A stretch of DNA of 64,000 bases, from NCBI GenBank assembly GCA_013297885.1, contig JAAFIR010000029.1:1-64000 (forward strand), read 5' to 3'. Within the stretch, counting starts at the first letter, position 1; the number at the start of each line of letters is the position of its first letter. The stretch comes from Leptospirales bacterium (GTDB taxonomy: Bacteria; Spirochaetota; Leptospiria; Leptospirales; Leptospiraceae). A program made the position numbers and the translations under genes. Under the pieces are notes generated by a model. It was given only the letters and a program-made list of their open reading frames with translations. It was not told the DNA's origin and searched no databases. Below, in pieces: positions 43,112 to 52,905 of the stretch.

Positions 43112-44706
43112 CTAGACCAGTAAACTTCTTTTCCTTTCTTATCAATATAACACCAATTTCCACCAAAAATTTGACCCACTGCAAAATTACCGTCAAATTC
43201 TTTGGTATATAAAAATTTTCTTTCAGTTAATTCTTTTCCTTTCCCATCAATTAAAACTTTGTATAGGATATGAGAATTATTTTTTTTTGTGCCATATTTT
43301 GAAACCCAAGAAAGTCCAAAATGAAATTCAGATGGTTCATGAGATTCAACAAAAAAATCTTTTCCCTCTTTAAAATATCCATATATAGATTTTACCATAT
43401 TAAATTCTCGATTCTCTTTTTTAAACCAATAAAAATTTTCTGAATCTTTATAAATGATTTCAAAACCTTCTTTGAAAAAAAAACTTCCATCTCTAGAAAG
43501 AATTCCTTTACTCTGACCAATTTCTAATGAAAAATCTTGTTTTATTTTTCTGACAGAATCAAATTCTAAATTGGAAATTTCAGTTTCATCAAAAAAATAA
43601 ATTTTATACTTTTTATTTTTTTCTTGAAGTATTAAAATTTTTTCATTTCCAAAAAAAATTTCTTTTTCAGTTTCAAAAACTTGATTCAAATTGGGATCGT
43701 ATAAATATTTTTTATTTTCTTTATTTAAAACTGCAAATTCATTGTCCAAATATTCAATTCTATCAAATTCAATTTCTTCATTAATAATTCCATTTTTATC
43801 AATTTGATTAATTTTTGATTTGAAACTATTTTTTGAAATTAGATTTTTAACCCAAGATTTAGTTTCATTTGTAAATGGAAAAATTTTTCTTACTGAATCA
43901 ATTTCGATTTCATCTAGACTGGAATTTAAAAATACTTGTTTATTTTTTTTATTTTCTCGATACATTGCAAAATAAACTGGATTCTCTGAATTTTTTGTTA
44001 AATCTTCAACTGAAATATATTCTCTTTTTGAAATTAGATTTCCATTTAAGTCTAAAATCCCAGAACTTAGCCCTTTAAAATCTATACTTTTTAAAAAACT
44101 AATTTTACCAGCTTGAACAATACCTAAATTTTTATATTCAGTGGGAAGAATTTCTTTACCTTCCCTTGAAACTAAACCTATTTTTCTATTTTTAAAAAGT
44201 CCCATACTTTCATTAATTGGTCTTAAATACCCATCTTCTGATATGAATTTTTCTTCAGTTAATAAAACTCCATTTACTTTGTTAAATAGTGTTTTGTTAG
44301 TATAATTTTCAATTCCTAAAAAATTTGAATAGGTTGGCTCTAATAAAATTTTTCCAGTTATGTCGATAAGACCAAATTTTCCATTTTCACAGGAGAACAC
44401 AACAAAGCGATAACAGGGTTTTACAACTACAGAAATTCCACCCTCCAATTCTCTCACATCATCAAATTGAAAATCTAAAACTTTTTTTCCGTTTAACTTA
44501 ATTAATCCCCATTTAGAGTTTTTTCTTACCCAAACGACATTTTCATAAACTGAACCAATTGCATCATAATCTTTGTTTAAAACTAAACTTCCATTTTTAT
44601 TAATTAAGCCATATCTAAAATTATTAAAACCAATTACTTTTTGAATGAGATAAAAATTTTCAGCAAATAATGGAATTGATATGATAAATAAAAAAAACTT
44701 AAGCAT
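43108..44706 (-). CDS. WG-repeat exported protein
   Basis: 532 aa with a signal peptide (FFLFIISIPLFAE). Successive repeats of about 35-60 residues of the WG type: YGLINKNGSLVL, KWGLIKLNGKKVL, KFGLIDITGKILLEP, KIGLVSREGKEILP and a last one near the C-terminus. WG-repeat proteins are periplasmic or surface proteins of unknown role. No cysteine pattern or enzyme motif. It overlaps the phosphatase gene by 8 nt and panB by 4 nt, so is co-translated with both. Confidence 0.85.
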   Translation of the reverse strand: MLKFFLFIISIPLFAENFYLIQKVIGFNNFRYGLINKNGSLVLNKDYDAIGSVYENVVWVRKNSKWGLIKLNGKKVLDFQFDDVRELEGGISVVVKPCYRFVVFSCENGKFGLIDITGKILLEPTYSNFLGIENYTNKTLFNKVNGVLLTEEKFISEDGYLRPINESMGLFKNRKIGLVSREGKEILPTEYKNLGIVQAGKISFLKSIDFKGLSSGILDLNGNLISKREYISVEDLTKNSENPVYFAMYRENKKNKQVFLNSSLDEIEIDSVRKIFPFTNETKSWVKNLISKNSFKSKINQIDKNGIINEEIEFDRIEYLDNEFAVLNKENKKYLYDPNLNQVFETEKEIFFGNEKILILQEKNKKYKIYFFDETEISNLEFDSVRKIKQDFSLEIGQSKGILSRDGSFFFKEGFEIIYKDSENFYWFKKENREFNMVKSIYGYFKEGKDFFVESHEPSEFHFGLSWVSKYGTKKNNSHILYKVLIDGKGKELTERKFLYTKEFDGNFAVGQIFGGNWCYIDKKGKEVYWSR

Positions 44707-46105
44707 GTTCTACACCAATAAAACTAATATCATCCTGTAAATTTTCTCTACCTGCAAATTGTTCTAAGTCTTTCATAATTTCTGAAAATACTTCTTTAAT
44801 TTCTTTATCTGAATAGGCTTTTATAGCACTAATAATTTTTTCTTCACCAAATTCTACTTTTTCTTTATTAAATACTTCAAATAAACCATCAGTGAATAAA
44901 AATAATTTATCATTTTGCTCAAATGAAATTTCCACTTCTTCATATTCAGAATCTTTACTAACTCCAACTAATTTTCCTGTACGTTGTAATGTTTGAATTT
45001 CCCAATTTTTTTTCTGTAAAATTTGATCTGGGTGACCAGCTGAAGCAAAAATAAGTTTATCTTTTAAAGGAAAAATATCTACGATAACACATGAAAAAAA
45101 ACTATTTAGAGAAGAATATTTTGTACTAAAATTATGATTTAATTCTTTTAATAATTTTTTTGGGTGAGAGTGTTCATGTTTTAAACTTTCATATTCTGAT
45201 TTAATAAGCATAGTAATTAATGCAGCTTGAATACCATGCCCTGTAGCATCAGCCAAAAATATTCTTATCTGTTTTTTATTTAATTCATAAATATCATAAA
45301 TGTCACCACCAATTTCTTCGAGCGGAAAATATCCTATTTCAAAAATACAATTTTGGGAGCAATCAAAACTTTTTTGAACTAAATTTGATTGAATTTTTTT
45401 TGCAACAGAAATGTCTTTTTTGATTAAATTTAAAGTTTTATTTTGCTCAAAAGTTGTTGATTCTAATTTTTTTGATTTAATAAAATCCTGAAGTTTATAA
45501 TGAAACAAAACAAGATTCAAAGTATAAGCTAAAAAAATACATAAGATAGAATTAAGGGAATTTAATATAAATGTTTCATTATCTTTTTGAATAAAATACA
45601 TTAAAGTCACAAAAAATATTAAAAATAAGGGGTAAAAAACTGTACTATATCTTTTGAAAGTAACAAATAGTGATGCAAGTAATACTGAACCTGTGCTAAA
45701 AAAAACAATGTTACCATTATTGTATTGAGAAGAAAGTGAAGATGAAGCAAATAAAATAAAATAAATAAGAATAAAAAGTAAAATTAATGGAGAAGGTAAC
45801 AATTTATTTTTTAAAATAATTTTATTTAGTATTAATAATAAAAATGAAAATCCAATACCTAAATGGTGAGAAGTGAATAATAATCCACAGTATTTTAAAT
45901 TATTTTCACAATATCCATTTTTATAAATTAAATAATGAGCTAAAAAAGCAAATGGAGAAAGTGAAATAATGATTAAAGCAAAAGCATTTAATCTACTTAA
46001 ATTTTCTTTGTCTAATTTTTCTCTAAATTCATTTCTTAATTGATTTGGTATACCAATATAAATTTTTTTATATAAATCTCTTAAAATTAATATCAATTTA
46101 AGCAT
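44699..46105 (-). CDS. Membrane PP2C-type (SpoIIE/RsbU) phosphatase
   Basis: 468 aa. Seven or so membrane helices in the first 200 residues, a short coiled-coil linker (KLESTFEQNKTLNLIKKDISVAKKIQ) and a PP2C domain about 225-468. VAKKIQSNL, GGDIYDIYEL (metal Asp), FLADATGHGIQAAL (metal Asp) and LFLFTDGLFEV (D-G) match the SpoIIE/RsbU family. It should dephosphorylate a STAS-type antagonist such as the one at 14102-14443, but no direct evidence links them. Overlaps the MORN gene by 13 nt and the WG gene by 8 nt. Confidence 0.9.
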   Translation of the reverse strand: MLKLILILRDLYKKIYIGIPNQLRNEFREKLDKENLSRLNAFALIIISLSPFAFLAHYLIYKNGYCENNLKYCGLLFTSHHLGIGFSFLLLILNKIILKNKLLPSPLILLFILIYFILFASSSLSSQYNNGNIVFFSTGSVLLASLFVTFKRYSTVFYPLFLIFFVTLMYFIQKDNETFILNSLNSILCIFLAYTLNLVLFHYKLQDFIKSKKLESTTFEQNKTLNLIKKDISVAKKIQSNLVQKSFDCSQNCIFEIGYFPLEEIGGDIYDIYELNKKQIRIFLADATGHGIQAALITMLIKSEYESLKHEHSHPKKLLKELNHNFSTKYSSLNSFFSCVIVDIFPLKDKLIFASAGHPDQILQKKNWEIQTLQRTGKLVGVSKDSEYEEVEISFEQNDKLFLFTDGLFEVFNKEKVEFGEEKIISAIKAYSDKEIKEVFSEIMKDLEQFAGRENLQDDISFIGVEHA

Positions 46106-46773
46106 TTTGCTTCTTCAGTTTTAGTTTTTATACAATTTAATTTTCCATCTGAAAAATAAGTTTCTCTAATTATTAAATTTGATTTTTGATCAAAAATTTC
46201 TTTTGATTCTAATTTTCCATTAGGATAATAATATTCCCATTTTCCAATTTTATTTTCTTTTTTATAACTTCCTAAATATTCCAATTTACTATTTTGATAA
46301 TACTTTTTAAATTCCCCATTTTTATATCCAGTATGAAAATTTCCTTCCTCTTCTAATTTTCCATTTGGATAATAACGAGAAACTTTTCCATGTTCAGTTC
46401 CGATTTGACAGGTATCAACAATAAAATCTTGTCTTCGATTCGCTGCAGAAAATTCTTGCTTATAATAAATATTTCCATTTGGAAAATACCAATACCAAAG
46501 CCCATCTTTTAAACAATTCTTGTAAAATCCTTTACTGATAATATTTCCATTTTTTTCCGAATAAGAAATATATTCTCCTTCAAAAAGACCAGTGGTAGGA
46601 TTTAAGAAAGCTTTTGAATAAATTTTTCCAGAATCATACCAAACTTGTTCAAATTCTTTTGTTCTTAAAACATAAATATTTTTTTTTCTATCAAATTTAG
46701 CTTCCGTTGGAATTCCGTTAGGATTTGAGCGTTCTTTGCAAAAAATTAAAAAGAATAAAAATAAAAATTTCAT
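46093..46773 (-). CDS. MORN_2-repeat lipoprotein
   Basis: 226 aa. Short lipoprotein signal (FLFLFFLIFC, lipobox LIFC). At least four 22-residue MORN_2-type repeats: KNCLKDGLWYWYFPNGNIYYK, GTEHGKVSRYYPNGKLEEEG, GYKNGEFKKYYQNSKLEYLG and KENKIGKWEYYYPNGKLESKE. These beta-hairpin repeats are usually surface or membrane-binding. Overlaps the phosphatase gene by 13 nt. Confidence 0.88.
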   Translation of the reverse strand: MKFLFLFFLIFCKERSNPNGIPTEAKFDRKKNIYVLRTKEFEQVWYDSGKIYSKAFLNPTTGLFEGEYISYSEKNGNIISKGFYKNCLKDGLWYWYFPNGNIYYKQEFSAANRRQDFIVDTCQIGTEHGKVSRYYPNGKLEEEGNFHTGYKNGEFKKYYQNSKLEYLGSYKKENKIGKWEYYYPNGKLESKEIFDQKSNLIIRETYFSDGKLNCIKTKTEEAKCLN

Positions 46774-46814
46774 AATTATATCTTTTTTAATTCTAAATTA
46801 TATACAAGGAAATT

Positions 46815-48173
46815 TTAGAATAGGATTTGATAACCGAATAAAAATGAATTTTTTTGGTTTGATAAATAATTAAAATTAAAAATCATTCCTGAACTGGGAT
46901 ATTCAGTTTTTCGATTAGAATAAATATCAAATAAATTATATGACCATAGCCCAATTAAGCCATATAATGCTAAATTTTGTTTAGATTCAAAATCTTCTGC
47001 TTTTTCATAAAAATTATTTGATTGGGAATAAAATGCCAAACCCAAGGGTAAAGTATTTTGGTTGGAAGGTAAAAAGTAAAGTCTATTATTAATTTCATTC
47101 GAGCGATTCAAATTTGAATTTTTCTCTTCTTGAAAGTAATAGATTAAGCCAAGTAAAAATATTGTGCTACCAGCAAAAATATAAGCTTTTTTATTCTCAC
47201 CTTTGTAGAATTGTCCCCAACCAGGAAAAATTGCTGATCTCCAAAGTGGAGGATACAAATCATATCTTTTTGTTTTTGCGATTTCTTTGGAGTCTTTAAT
47301 ATCTTTTGAATATTCAAAATCACTTACACCAGAAGCTAATTGATTAGAGTACCTTAAAATTATAAAACTTTCCTTTTCTGAAATTTTCCCTAACGGGTTT
47401 TCTAAAATAAGTTTTAATTTTTTTGGAGTTTGATTTTCAAAATTAAATTTAAAACTAACTTCTTTATCATTTAATATTTTTGAATCTTTAATTTCTATTT
47501 TATTATCCCCATCCATTAAAAATAATTTCATATCCTCTGTAAAATTTTCACCTTTAAGAAAAAATTCTTTTTCTGTTTTAGGTAGAATAATTTCTTCAGA
47601 ATTTGAATGGACTATTGGTTGTAATGATTTTTTTAAAACAATAAAATTTTCTATTTCTGTTTTCTTTTCTAATGGATTAATTAAAACTAAGTTTAATTTT
47701 TCTTCTTTTTCTTCTGATAAATTCAAGTTAAAATTTATTTCAGTATCAGAGACTCTTTCAAAGTTTTTAATCTCTTTTTTTTCTTTTCCATGAAGAAGAA
47801 TTTTCATTTCTTCAAGAAAAAATTTTCCTTTTAAATTAATGATTTTTTCTTTATCAGGAGTATAAAATTTGTAATTTTTTGTTTCTACAATTGCCTCTGT
47901 TGTATAAATAATTTCTAATTTTTCCCATTTAGAAAAATTTTTTACTTTTCCAAATTTGTTGATTATACCCACTCGATATTCATAAATTCCTGGACTTAAA
48001 TTTATTTTTAAATCAGTTTGTTCAGTTTCAAACTTTTTAAAAAATCCTTTTTTGTTTTGAATTTCAACTTTGTATTCTTTAGCATTTTGAATTTTTTTCC
48101 ATTTTAAAATTGCTTTTTCTAATTCCTCAGAATGAATTTGAAATAAAAATAAGAATAAAAAAATTAGTTTCAT
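46815..48173 (-). CDS. Exported protein with IPT-like domains and DUF5683-like C-terminus
   Basis: 452 aa. Signal peptide (FLFLFLFQIHS), an Fn3-like start (AILKWKKIQNAKEYKVEIQ), two related IPT/TIG-like domains (about 115-185 and 200-275: each with FFLxxxxM and xLxLxNPLxK) and a C-terminal segment PPLWRSAIFPGWGQFYKGENKKAYI typical of DUF5683, followed by a membrane helix. The first codon overlaps the FecR gene stop by 4 nt. Role unknown, likely envelope stability or assembly. Confidence 0.78.
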   Translation of the reverse strand: MKLIFLFLFLFQIHSEELEKAILKWKKIQNAKEYKVEIQNKKGFFKKFETEQTDLKINLSPGIYEYRVGIINKFGKVKNFSKWEKLEIIYTTEAIVETKNYKFYTPDKEKIINLKGKFFLEEMKILLHGKEKKEIKNFERVSDTEINFNLNLSEEKEEKLNLVLINPLEKKTEIENFIVLKKSLQPIVHSNSEEIILPKTEKEFFLKGENFTEDMKLFLMDGDNKIEIKDSKILNDKEVSFKFNFENQTPKKLKLILENPLGKISEKESFIILRYSNQLASGVSDFEYSKDIKDSKEIAKTKRYDLYPPLWRSAIFPGWGQFYKGENKKAYIFAGSTIFLLGLIYYFQEEKNSNLNRSNEINNRLYFLPSNQNTLPLGLAFYSQSNNFYEKAEDFESKQNLALYGLIGLWSYNLFDIYSNRKTEYPSSGMIFNFNYLSNQKNSFLFGYQILF

Positions 48174-50281
48174 TTTTTTCTCTGGATATGTTGTTTAGTT
48201 GGATTAATTGGGGTTGGAACATCATTTGTTTCTTTAAGAGAAATAGAAAAAAAATTATTTGAAGAAGGAGTGAAAAATTCTTTTCCATTTTGTTCTAGTT
48301 TAGCTTTGACTTGCCATTGAAATTTACCTTCATCTAAAATTTTTAAATCTTTTATTTCTAGATAATTATCTTTTGTTGTTTCTTTAAAAATTAATTTTTC
48401 TCCTGAATCTGTTTTTTGAAATAATTCAAATATATAATTTTTACATTCCATTTTTTCCCAATCAAATCTTAAACTATTTTCATTTGTTAAATCTATAATT
48501 TCTAAATTTTTTGGTTTTATTAAATTTACAGGTTTTAAAATTTTTAGAACTTTAAAACTAATTGTTTCTGTTCTTATTATTTCAGAATTTGATTCATCAC
48601 TCGAAATTAATTTTACTCTAGAATGAAAATTACCTGGAATAAAGTCTTTTATAGAAACAAAATTCTGAGTAGAACTCATTTTTTTATAAATAGTTTTAAA
48701 TTCTGGATCAGTTGAAATTTCTAAATTTGAGTTTGATAAAAAATCAGCTTTGGTCCATTTAAATAAAATTTCAGAATTATCATTTAAATAAAATTCTTCT
48801 CCATTTTTTGGAGAAATAAAATTAATTTTAGTATCTTCTTTTACTGTAAATTGAAGACTCGAAAATTCAGAATATTCTTTTGAGCCAGTTATTCCTCTCA
48901 CTTTTACAAAATATTCACCAAGTGAATTAAATGCTGGTGTAAAAAAATTTATATTTGTTAAACTTTTTTTGGAATTAGAAAAATCAGATTTATCAGAAAT
49001 TTCCACTTCATAATTTTTATATTCAGGATTTTGTTTCCAAGAAACCAAAAAAGATTTTTTTTCAAGTGCAAGTTTTGTGGTTTTAGTTTTATTTTCTGTT
49101 AAGAATTTTATTTTTTCTAATTCTTTATTTTTAATAACACTAAAAGAAAGAATTTCTGATTTTTGTGGTTCAATGTAACTAGTTACGGGAATGGAAGTTA
49201 GTTTTGCAAAATAATTTCCTTCAGAAAATAAATCTAAACTAATTCGATTTTTTAAAATGTCTTGTTTGTAAACGATATCTGAAAAATTTTTGTCTTTTGC
49301 AATTTCAAGCTGATAAGCTTTTTCATTTTCTGATTCTCTCCATGAAAAAGAAATTAATGGATTTTTTTCTGTATAATAAAATTTCTGTGAATTTTCTGGT
49401 GAACTAAATTTTAATTTTTCATCTTTAATAATAGTAAATTTAGAAATATTGGAAATTAATTTTTCTTTAGGGATTTTTACTCTATAAAAATACATGAGTG
49501 GTTTTAAGCTTATGGATATATTTTTAGCTGATTCCATATTTGCAGATTTTAAAATTTTTTTAAAACTTGGTTCATTAGATATTTCTAATATAGAATCTTC
49601 TTTGGATTTAGTCTGGATTAAAAAACTCACAGTTTGAAGTTCAGCTGTGGAAATCAAAATGGATTTATCTTTTGGACTAAATAATTTTATAGTTTGTTTT
49701 GTAACATCAAGTTTAGATTCAGAAATAAAAGCTTGTTCATCTTGACCAAGTTTTCTTTCACCATTTTTTGTTTTTACTAAAGCTGTTCCTTTTTCTACAT
49801 TTAAGTTTAAATCTTTATCAGAAGTTTTAGTAATAGTTGCATTTCCATCTCCTAGTTCAATAGATTTGTCCCCTGATTTAATATTTAATTTTGAATTTTC
49901 AGCAATTTCATTATTTGCTTTTAAACTTCCATATAGAAAATCCAAATCAATTTTATCATTTGAAAAATCTAACACTATCATGGAATTTTCATCCATACTA
50001 ATTTCAGTTTTATCATTTAATCTAATTTCTACAACAGAATCATCATCTGTACGAATTGAATCACGATTGGTTACAGGTGTATCTTTTGTAATTTTTTCCC
50101 AAACCACATCACCATCAAATTTTCTTTGGATTGTTTTTTGTTTATAGATGATAGTTCCAATAATTTTTCTGTCACCAATATCTTTTCTTCTTCTTAAATC
50201 CCAAAACAAAATTAATGAAAAAAGAAAAATCAATAAAAGTAAAACAGCAATAATTGTTCTATTTTTATTCCAAGATTTCAT
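48170..50281 (-). CDS. FecR-domain membrane protein with Fn3-like repeats
   Basis: 703 aa. One membrane helix (about 10-27), FecR domain (about 45-190: VWEKITKDTPVTNRDSIRTDDDSVVEIRL, YGSLKAN, KNGERKLGQDEQAFIS), then about five Fn3-like modules, each with a W and an EIS-D/KD-FS core (ISFSWRESENEKAYQLEIAKDKNFSD, FLVSWKQNPEYKNYEVEISD, ILFKWTKADFLSNSNLEIS). A Lys/Arg-rich end. FecR domains read periplasmic signals and usually control sigma factors, but here it is adjacent to a cyclase, so a different output is possible. Overlaps the cyclase gene by 17 nt. Confidence 0.88.
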   Translation of the reverse strand: MKSWNKNRTIIAVLLLLIFLFSLILFWDLRRRKDIGDRKIIGTIIYKQKTIQRKFDGDVVWEKITKDTPVTNRDSIRTDDDSVVEIRLNDKTEISMDENSMIVLDFSNDKIDLDFLYGSLKANNEIAENSKLNIKSGDKSIELGDGNATITKTSDKDLNLNVEKGTALVKTKNGERKLGQDEQAFISESKLDVTKQTIKLFSPKDKSILISTAELQTVSFLIQTKSKEDSILEISNEPSFKKILKSANMESAKNISISLKPLMYFYRVKIPKEKLISNISKFTIIKDEKLKFSSPENSQKFYYTEKNPLISFSWRESENEKAYQLEIAKDKNFSDIVYKQDILKNRISLDLFSEGNYFAKLTSIPVTSYIEPQKSEILSFSVIKNKELEKIKFLTENKTKTTKLALEKKSFLVSWKQNPEYKNYEVEISDKSDFSNSKKSLTNINFFTPAFNSLGEYFVKVRGITGSKEYSEFSSLQFTVKEDTKINFISPKNGEEFYLNDNSEILFKWTKADFLSNSNLEISTDPEFKTIYKKMSSTQNFVSIKDFIPGNFHSRVKLISSDESNSEIIRTETISFKVLKILKPVNLIKPKNLEIIDLTNENSLRFDWEKMECKNYIFELFQKTDSGEKLIFKETTKDNYLEIKDLKILDEGKFQWQVKAKLEQNGKEFFTPSSNNFFSISLKETNDVPTPINPTKQHIQRKK

Positions 50282-52136
50282 ACTTTACTTCTTTCTCTTC
50301 ATCACCGTCTTTAGATTCTTTTGGCTCTTCAATACCTACTAATTTTCTAACTGCTTTTAAATCTTTTGGACAATCTGGATCATCAAATCTACCAAGTACT
50401 GCATAAATAATTTGAGGAGCTTCTTTTCCTTTTACTTTGATGGCTTTCATTTTTTCTACTTTAAAAATATCTTTTACTTGTTCATAAAGATCAGCTGAAA
50501 TTAAAATATCTGTACCAAATGGTTTGTTTAAAGATTCCACCCTAGAAGCTAAATTAACTGCATCTCCAATCACAGTATATTCCATTTTATCTGATGAGCC
50601 AATTTGACCAGCAATCACAGGACCAAAATTTAAACCAGAACCGATTTTAATAATTGGTTTTTTGTCTCCACCACGACCAATATTAAATTGAAGTAAAATT
50701 TTTCTCATTGCAAGTGCACCATTTACTGCATTTTCAGCATCATTTCCACGAGAAAAAGCAGCACCCCAAGTTGCCATTACAGCATCTCCAATAAATTTAT
50801 CCACAGTGCCATGAGAATCATTTACACATTTTACCATTTCTGTCATATAAGCGTTTAAAAATTCGACAACTTCTTCTGGTTCTAATTTTTCTGAAATTGC
50901 TGTAAAACTTCTGATGTCAGAAAAAAAGATTGCACAGTTTTTTCTTTCTCCACCTAACTTCAATTCACCTTTTAAAACCATTTCAGCAACTTCTTTGTTT
51001 ACAAATCTACCAAGTGCATCCTTAACTTTTTCTCTTTCAGCAAGACCTTTTCCCATACTAACAAATGAATTCGTTAATAAGCCAACTTCATCTTTGTTTT
51101 TTGGTTTTAATTCAACATTGTAATTTCCTTTTTCGATTTCTTCAGTGCCTTTTACTAAATTTAAAATATTCTCGGTGAAACTTGTAGCAAAAATAAAAAT
51201 AATTAAAATTGCAGAGAGTAGGGTGATAATTAAAATATAAGTATTTCTTCTTTGGATATTATAAACTTCTCTAAAAGCAACATCTTCATCAGCAGCCGAA
51301 ATTACACCAGCCCCTGCAAAACCAATTTGTTTAAATGAACCAATAAATTTTTTTCCTTCTTTACCAATTTCTTCATAATGAGTTTTTAAACCATTATCAA
51401 GTGTACTTGTAAGCATTGCTTTCACAATTGGAGATTCACTCAAATTTGTTCCAGCTAAAACAATTTTCCCATCGGGATGAGCAAGAACCAAACCTTTCCC
51501 ATTTATAAAATATGTGCTAGTAAAACCAGTTGTTTTAAATGCGTTAATTATTTTTTCCAATTTAAAGATACAAATTAAAACACTTTTTTCATCATAATTA
51601 TTTTTATGAGGAATTGAAATTGCTATTACTGGAGATTTTAAGCCGACTGATAAATTTGTAATTACAGATTCAGAATTAAAACTTGGAAAAAATTCTTCTT
51701 TATTTTTTTGAATCAAATTTAAAATATTTTGATCTTCTGTAAAATTTTCTTTTATAAAATTTTTATTGGAAAGAAAAAATTTTTGTTTAATTTCATTTTC
51801 AGATTTAATAAAAATTCCAAATAGAACTAGATTTTCATCTGCATTAAAAAATTGTTCACTCAAATTTGATTTTGACGATTTGTCTTTTTCTGATGAACTA
51901 GCTAGAATTTTCATTTTATCAATTGTAGAATCAATATCTGTTCGAACTTTAATTCCAATGATTTCGGAGAGTTTATTATTGTATTCTTCTACACGAAGCT
52001 CAGTATCGTTTTTAAAAAAATAAGTTGCAATAAAAATAATTCCTATTACTGAAAGAAGTAAAATTCCAGAAATAATCGAAATTAGTTTTAATCGAATAGT
52101 GAAAAAAGAAAGCTGAAATTTAGCAGTGTTACTCAT
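50265..52136 (-). CDS. Membrane adenylate cyclase with dCache-like sensor and HAMP
   Basis: 623 aa. TM1 about 16-35, periplasmic sensor about 40-300, TM2 about 290-320, HAMP-like linker (KGTEEIEKGNYNVELKPKNKDEVG) and cyclase domain 370-560. FFSDIRSFT has the metal Asp, DKFIGDAVMATWG has the adenine-selecting Lys, YTVIGDAVNLASR has the selecting Asp and the N/R pair, so a full adenylate cyclase. It heads the long minus-strand operon (FecR, DUF5683-like, MORN, phosphatase, WG). The FecR gene start overlaps its 3' end by 17 nt. Confidence 0.9.
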   Translation of the reverse strand: MSNTAKFQLSFFTIRLKLISIISGILLLSVIGIIFIATYFFKNDTELRVEEYNNKLSEIIGIKVRTDIDSTIDKMKILASSSEKDKSSKSNLSEQFFNADENLVLFGIFIKSENEIKQKFFLSNKNFIKENFTEDQNILNLIQKNKEEFFPSFNSESVITNLSVGLKSPVIAISIPHKNNYDEKSVLICIFKLEKIINAFKTTGFTSTYFINGKGLVLAHPDGKIVLAGTNLSESPIVKAMLTSTLDNGLKTHYEEIGKEGKKFIGSFKQIGFAGAGVISAADEDVAFREVYNIQRRNTYILIITLLSAILIIFIFATSFTENILNLVKGTEEIEKGNYNVELKPKNKDEVGLLTNSFVSMGKGLAEREKVKDALGRFVNKEVAEMVLKGELKLGGERKNCAIFFSDIRSFTAISEKLEPEEVVEFLNAYMTEMVKCVNDSHGTVDKFIGDAVMATWGAAFSRGNDAENAVNGALAMRKILLQFNIGRGGDKKPIIKIGSGLNFGPVIAGQIGSSDKMEYTVIGDAVNLASRVESLNKPFGTDILISADLYEQVKDIFKVEKMKAIKVKGKEAPQIIYAVLGRFDDPDCPKDLKAVRKLVGIEEPKESKDGDEEKEVKYEILE

Positions 52137-52257
52137 AAAGTATCACAAGTGTGAATTTGATTTGGAATATGTAAAGGAATTTTTTCTCAGTAAAATAAAC
52201 TGTAAAAATCGTTTTTAATAAAGTAATTTAAAGGTTTTTCTAAGAAAACATATCGCT

Positions 52258-52400
52258 TGGCAAATTTTTTTTGGACGGAATTATTTTATAATTTTTTAAA
52301 AAAGTTCTAAAACGACCCCAAAAAAAACCGAGCTTTTCGCTACTTCTTGAATCCTATAATTAAATTATGAGGATTTAAGAAACGCTACAATCTCTTTTGC
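52258..52400 (+). repeat. Structured two-arm repeat, copy R10
   Basis: Box A is degenerate (TGGCAAATTTTTTTT), and the 3' end is TTTGC, so P1 is GCAAA/TTTGC: both strands again changed together. P2 arm TTTTTTTTGG/CCCCAAAAAAAA with a loose centre, box B ACCGAGCTTTTCGCTACTTC with GAG at 52330-52332, P3 arm TTGAATCCTATAATT../..AATTATGAGGATTTAA, box C GAAACGCTACAATCTCTTTTGC with CTC at 52392-52394. It occupies much of the 337-nt gap downstream of the Cys-rich genes and upstream of the cyclase gene, on the other strand. Confidence 0.85.
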
Positions 52401-52473
52401 TAAGTATTGGAAAACTTTTTTTTTGAACTAAATCAAAAAAGTTTTTTTGATTTTATAACTTTTCTTTTTTTAA

Positions 52474-52905
52474 TTAATTTTGTGTTTCACTAAAACTTCC
52501 TGTTAAATCTCTACAATCAGTTTTTGCATTTTCAAGTCCAAAACTAGAATAATAAACTTTTCCAGTTTCTAATTTTTGCAAATTGCATTTGCCAATTAAA
52601 TTTTGTCTATTACATTTTTCTGTGATTGTAAATATTCCACCTTGAAGTTTACAAAAAGAATTTTGTGCATCTTGTTCTGAATAATTGATAAATTCAATAC
52701 AATAATTTTTAGAACTTATTTGGCAATTTCCAGAAAATTTTGTTGGGCTTCTTCCTGAAGCTAAGTATATTAACAGCATCGTACTAGTTTTTGATCTTGA
52801 ACAACTACATGCACCAATAGGAGTAACCATAAAAAATGTTAAGCTTACAAAAATTATTGAAGCAACTAAAGTTAAAAAGAATATTGTCTTAAAATAAAAT
52901 TTCAT
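52474..52905 (-). CDS. Cysteine-rich small lipoprotein/exported protein (paralogue B)
   Basis: 143 aa from the ATG at 52905, which overlaps the upstream stop (ATGA) and has GGAAAG before it. Long hydrophobic signal (FFLTLVASIIFVSLTFFMVTPIGAC) and cysteine pattern similar to paralogue A: NCQISSKNYCIEF, FCKLQGG, KCNRQNLIGKCN, and TDCRDLTGSF. The two proteins are about 30-40% similar in this region. Function unknown; the disulphide-rich, duplicated layout suggests a surface or periplasmic role. Confidence 0.7.
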   Translation of the reverse strand: MKFYFKTIFFLTLVASIIFVSLTFFMVTPIGACSCSRSKTSTMLLIYLASGRSPTKFSGNCQISSKNYCIEFINYSEQDAQNSFCKLQGGIFTITEKCNRQNLIGKCNLQKLETGKVYYSSFGLENAKTDCRDLTGSFSETQN

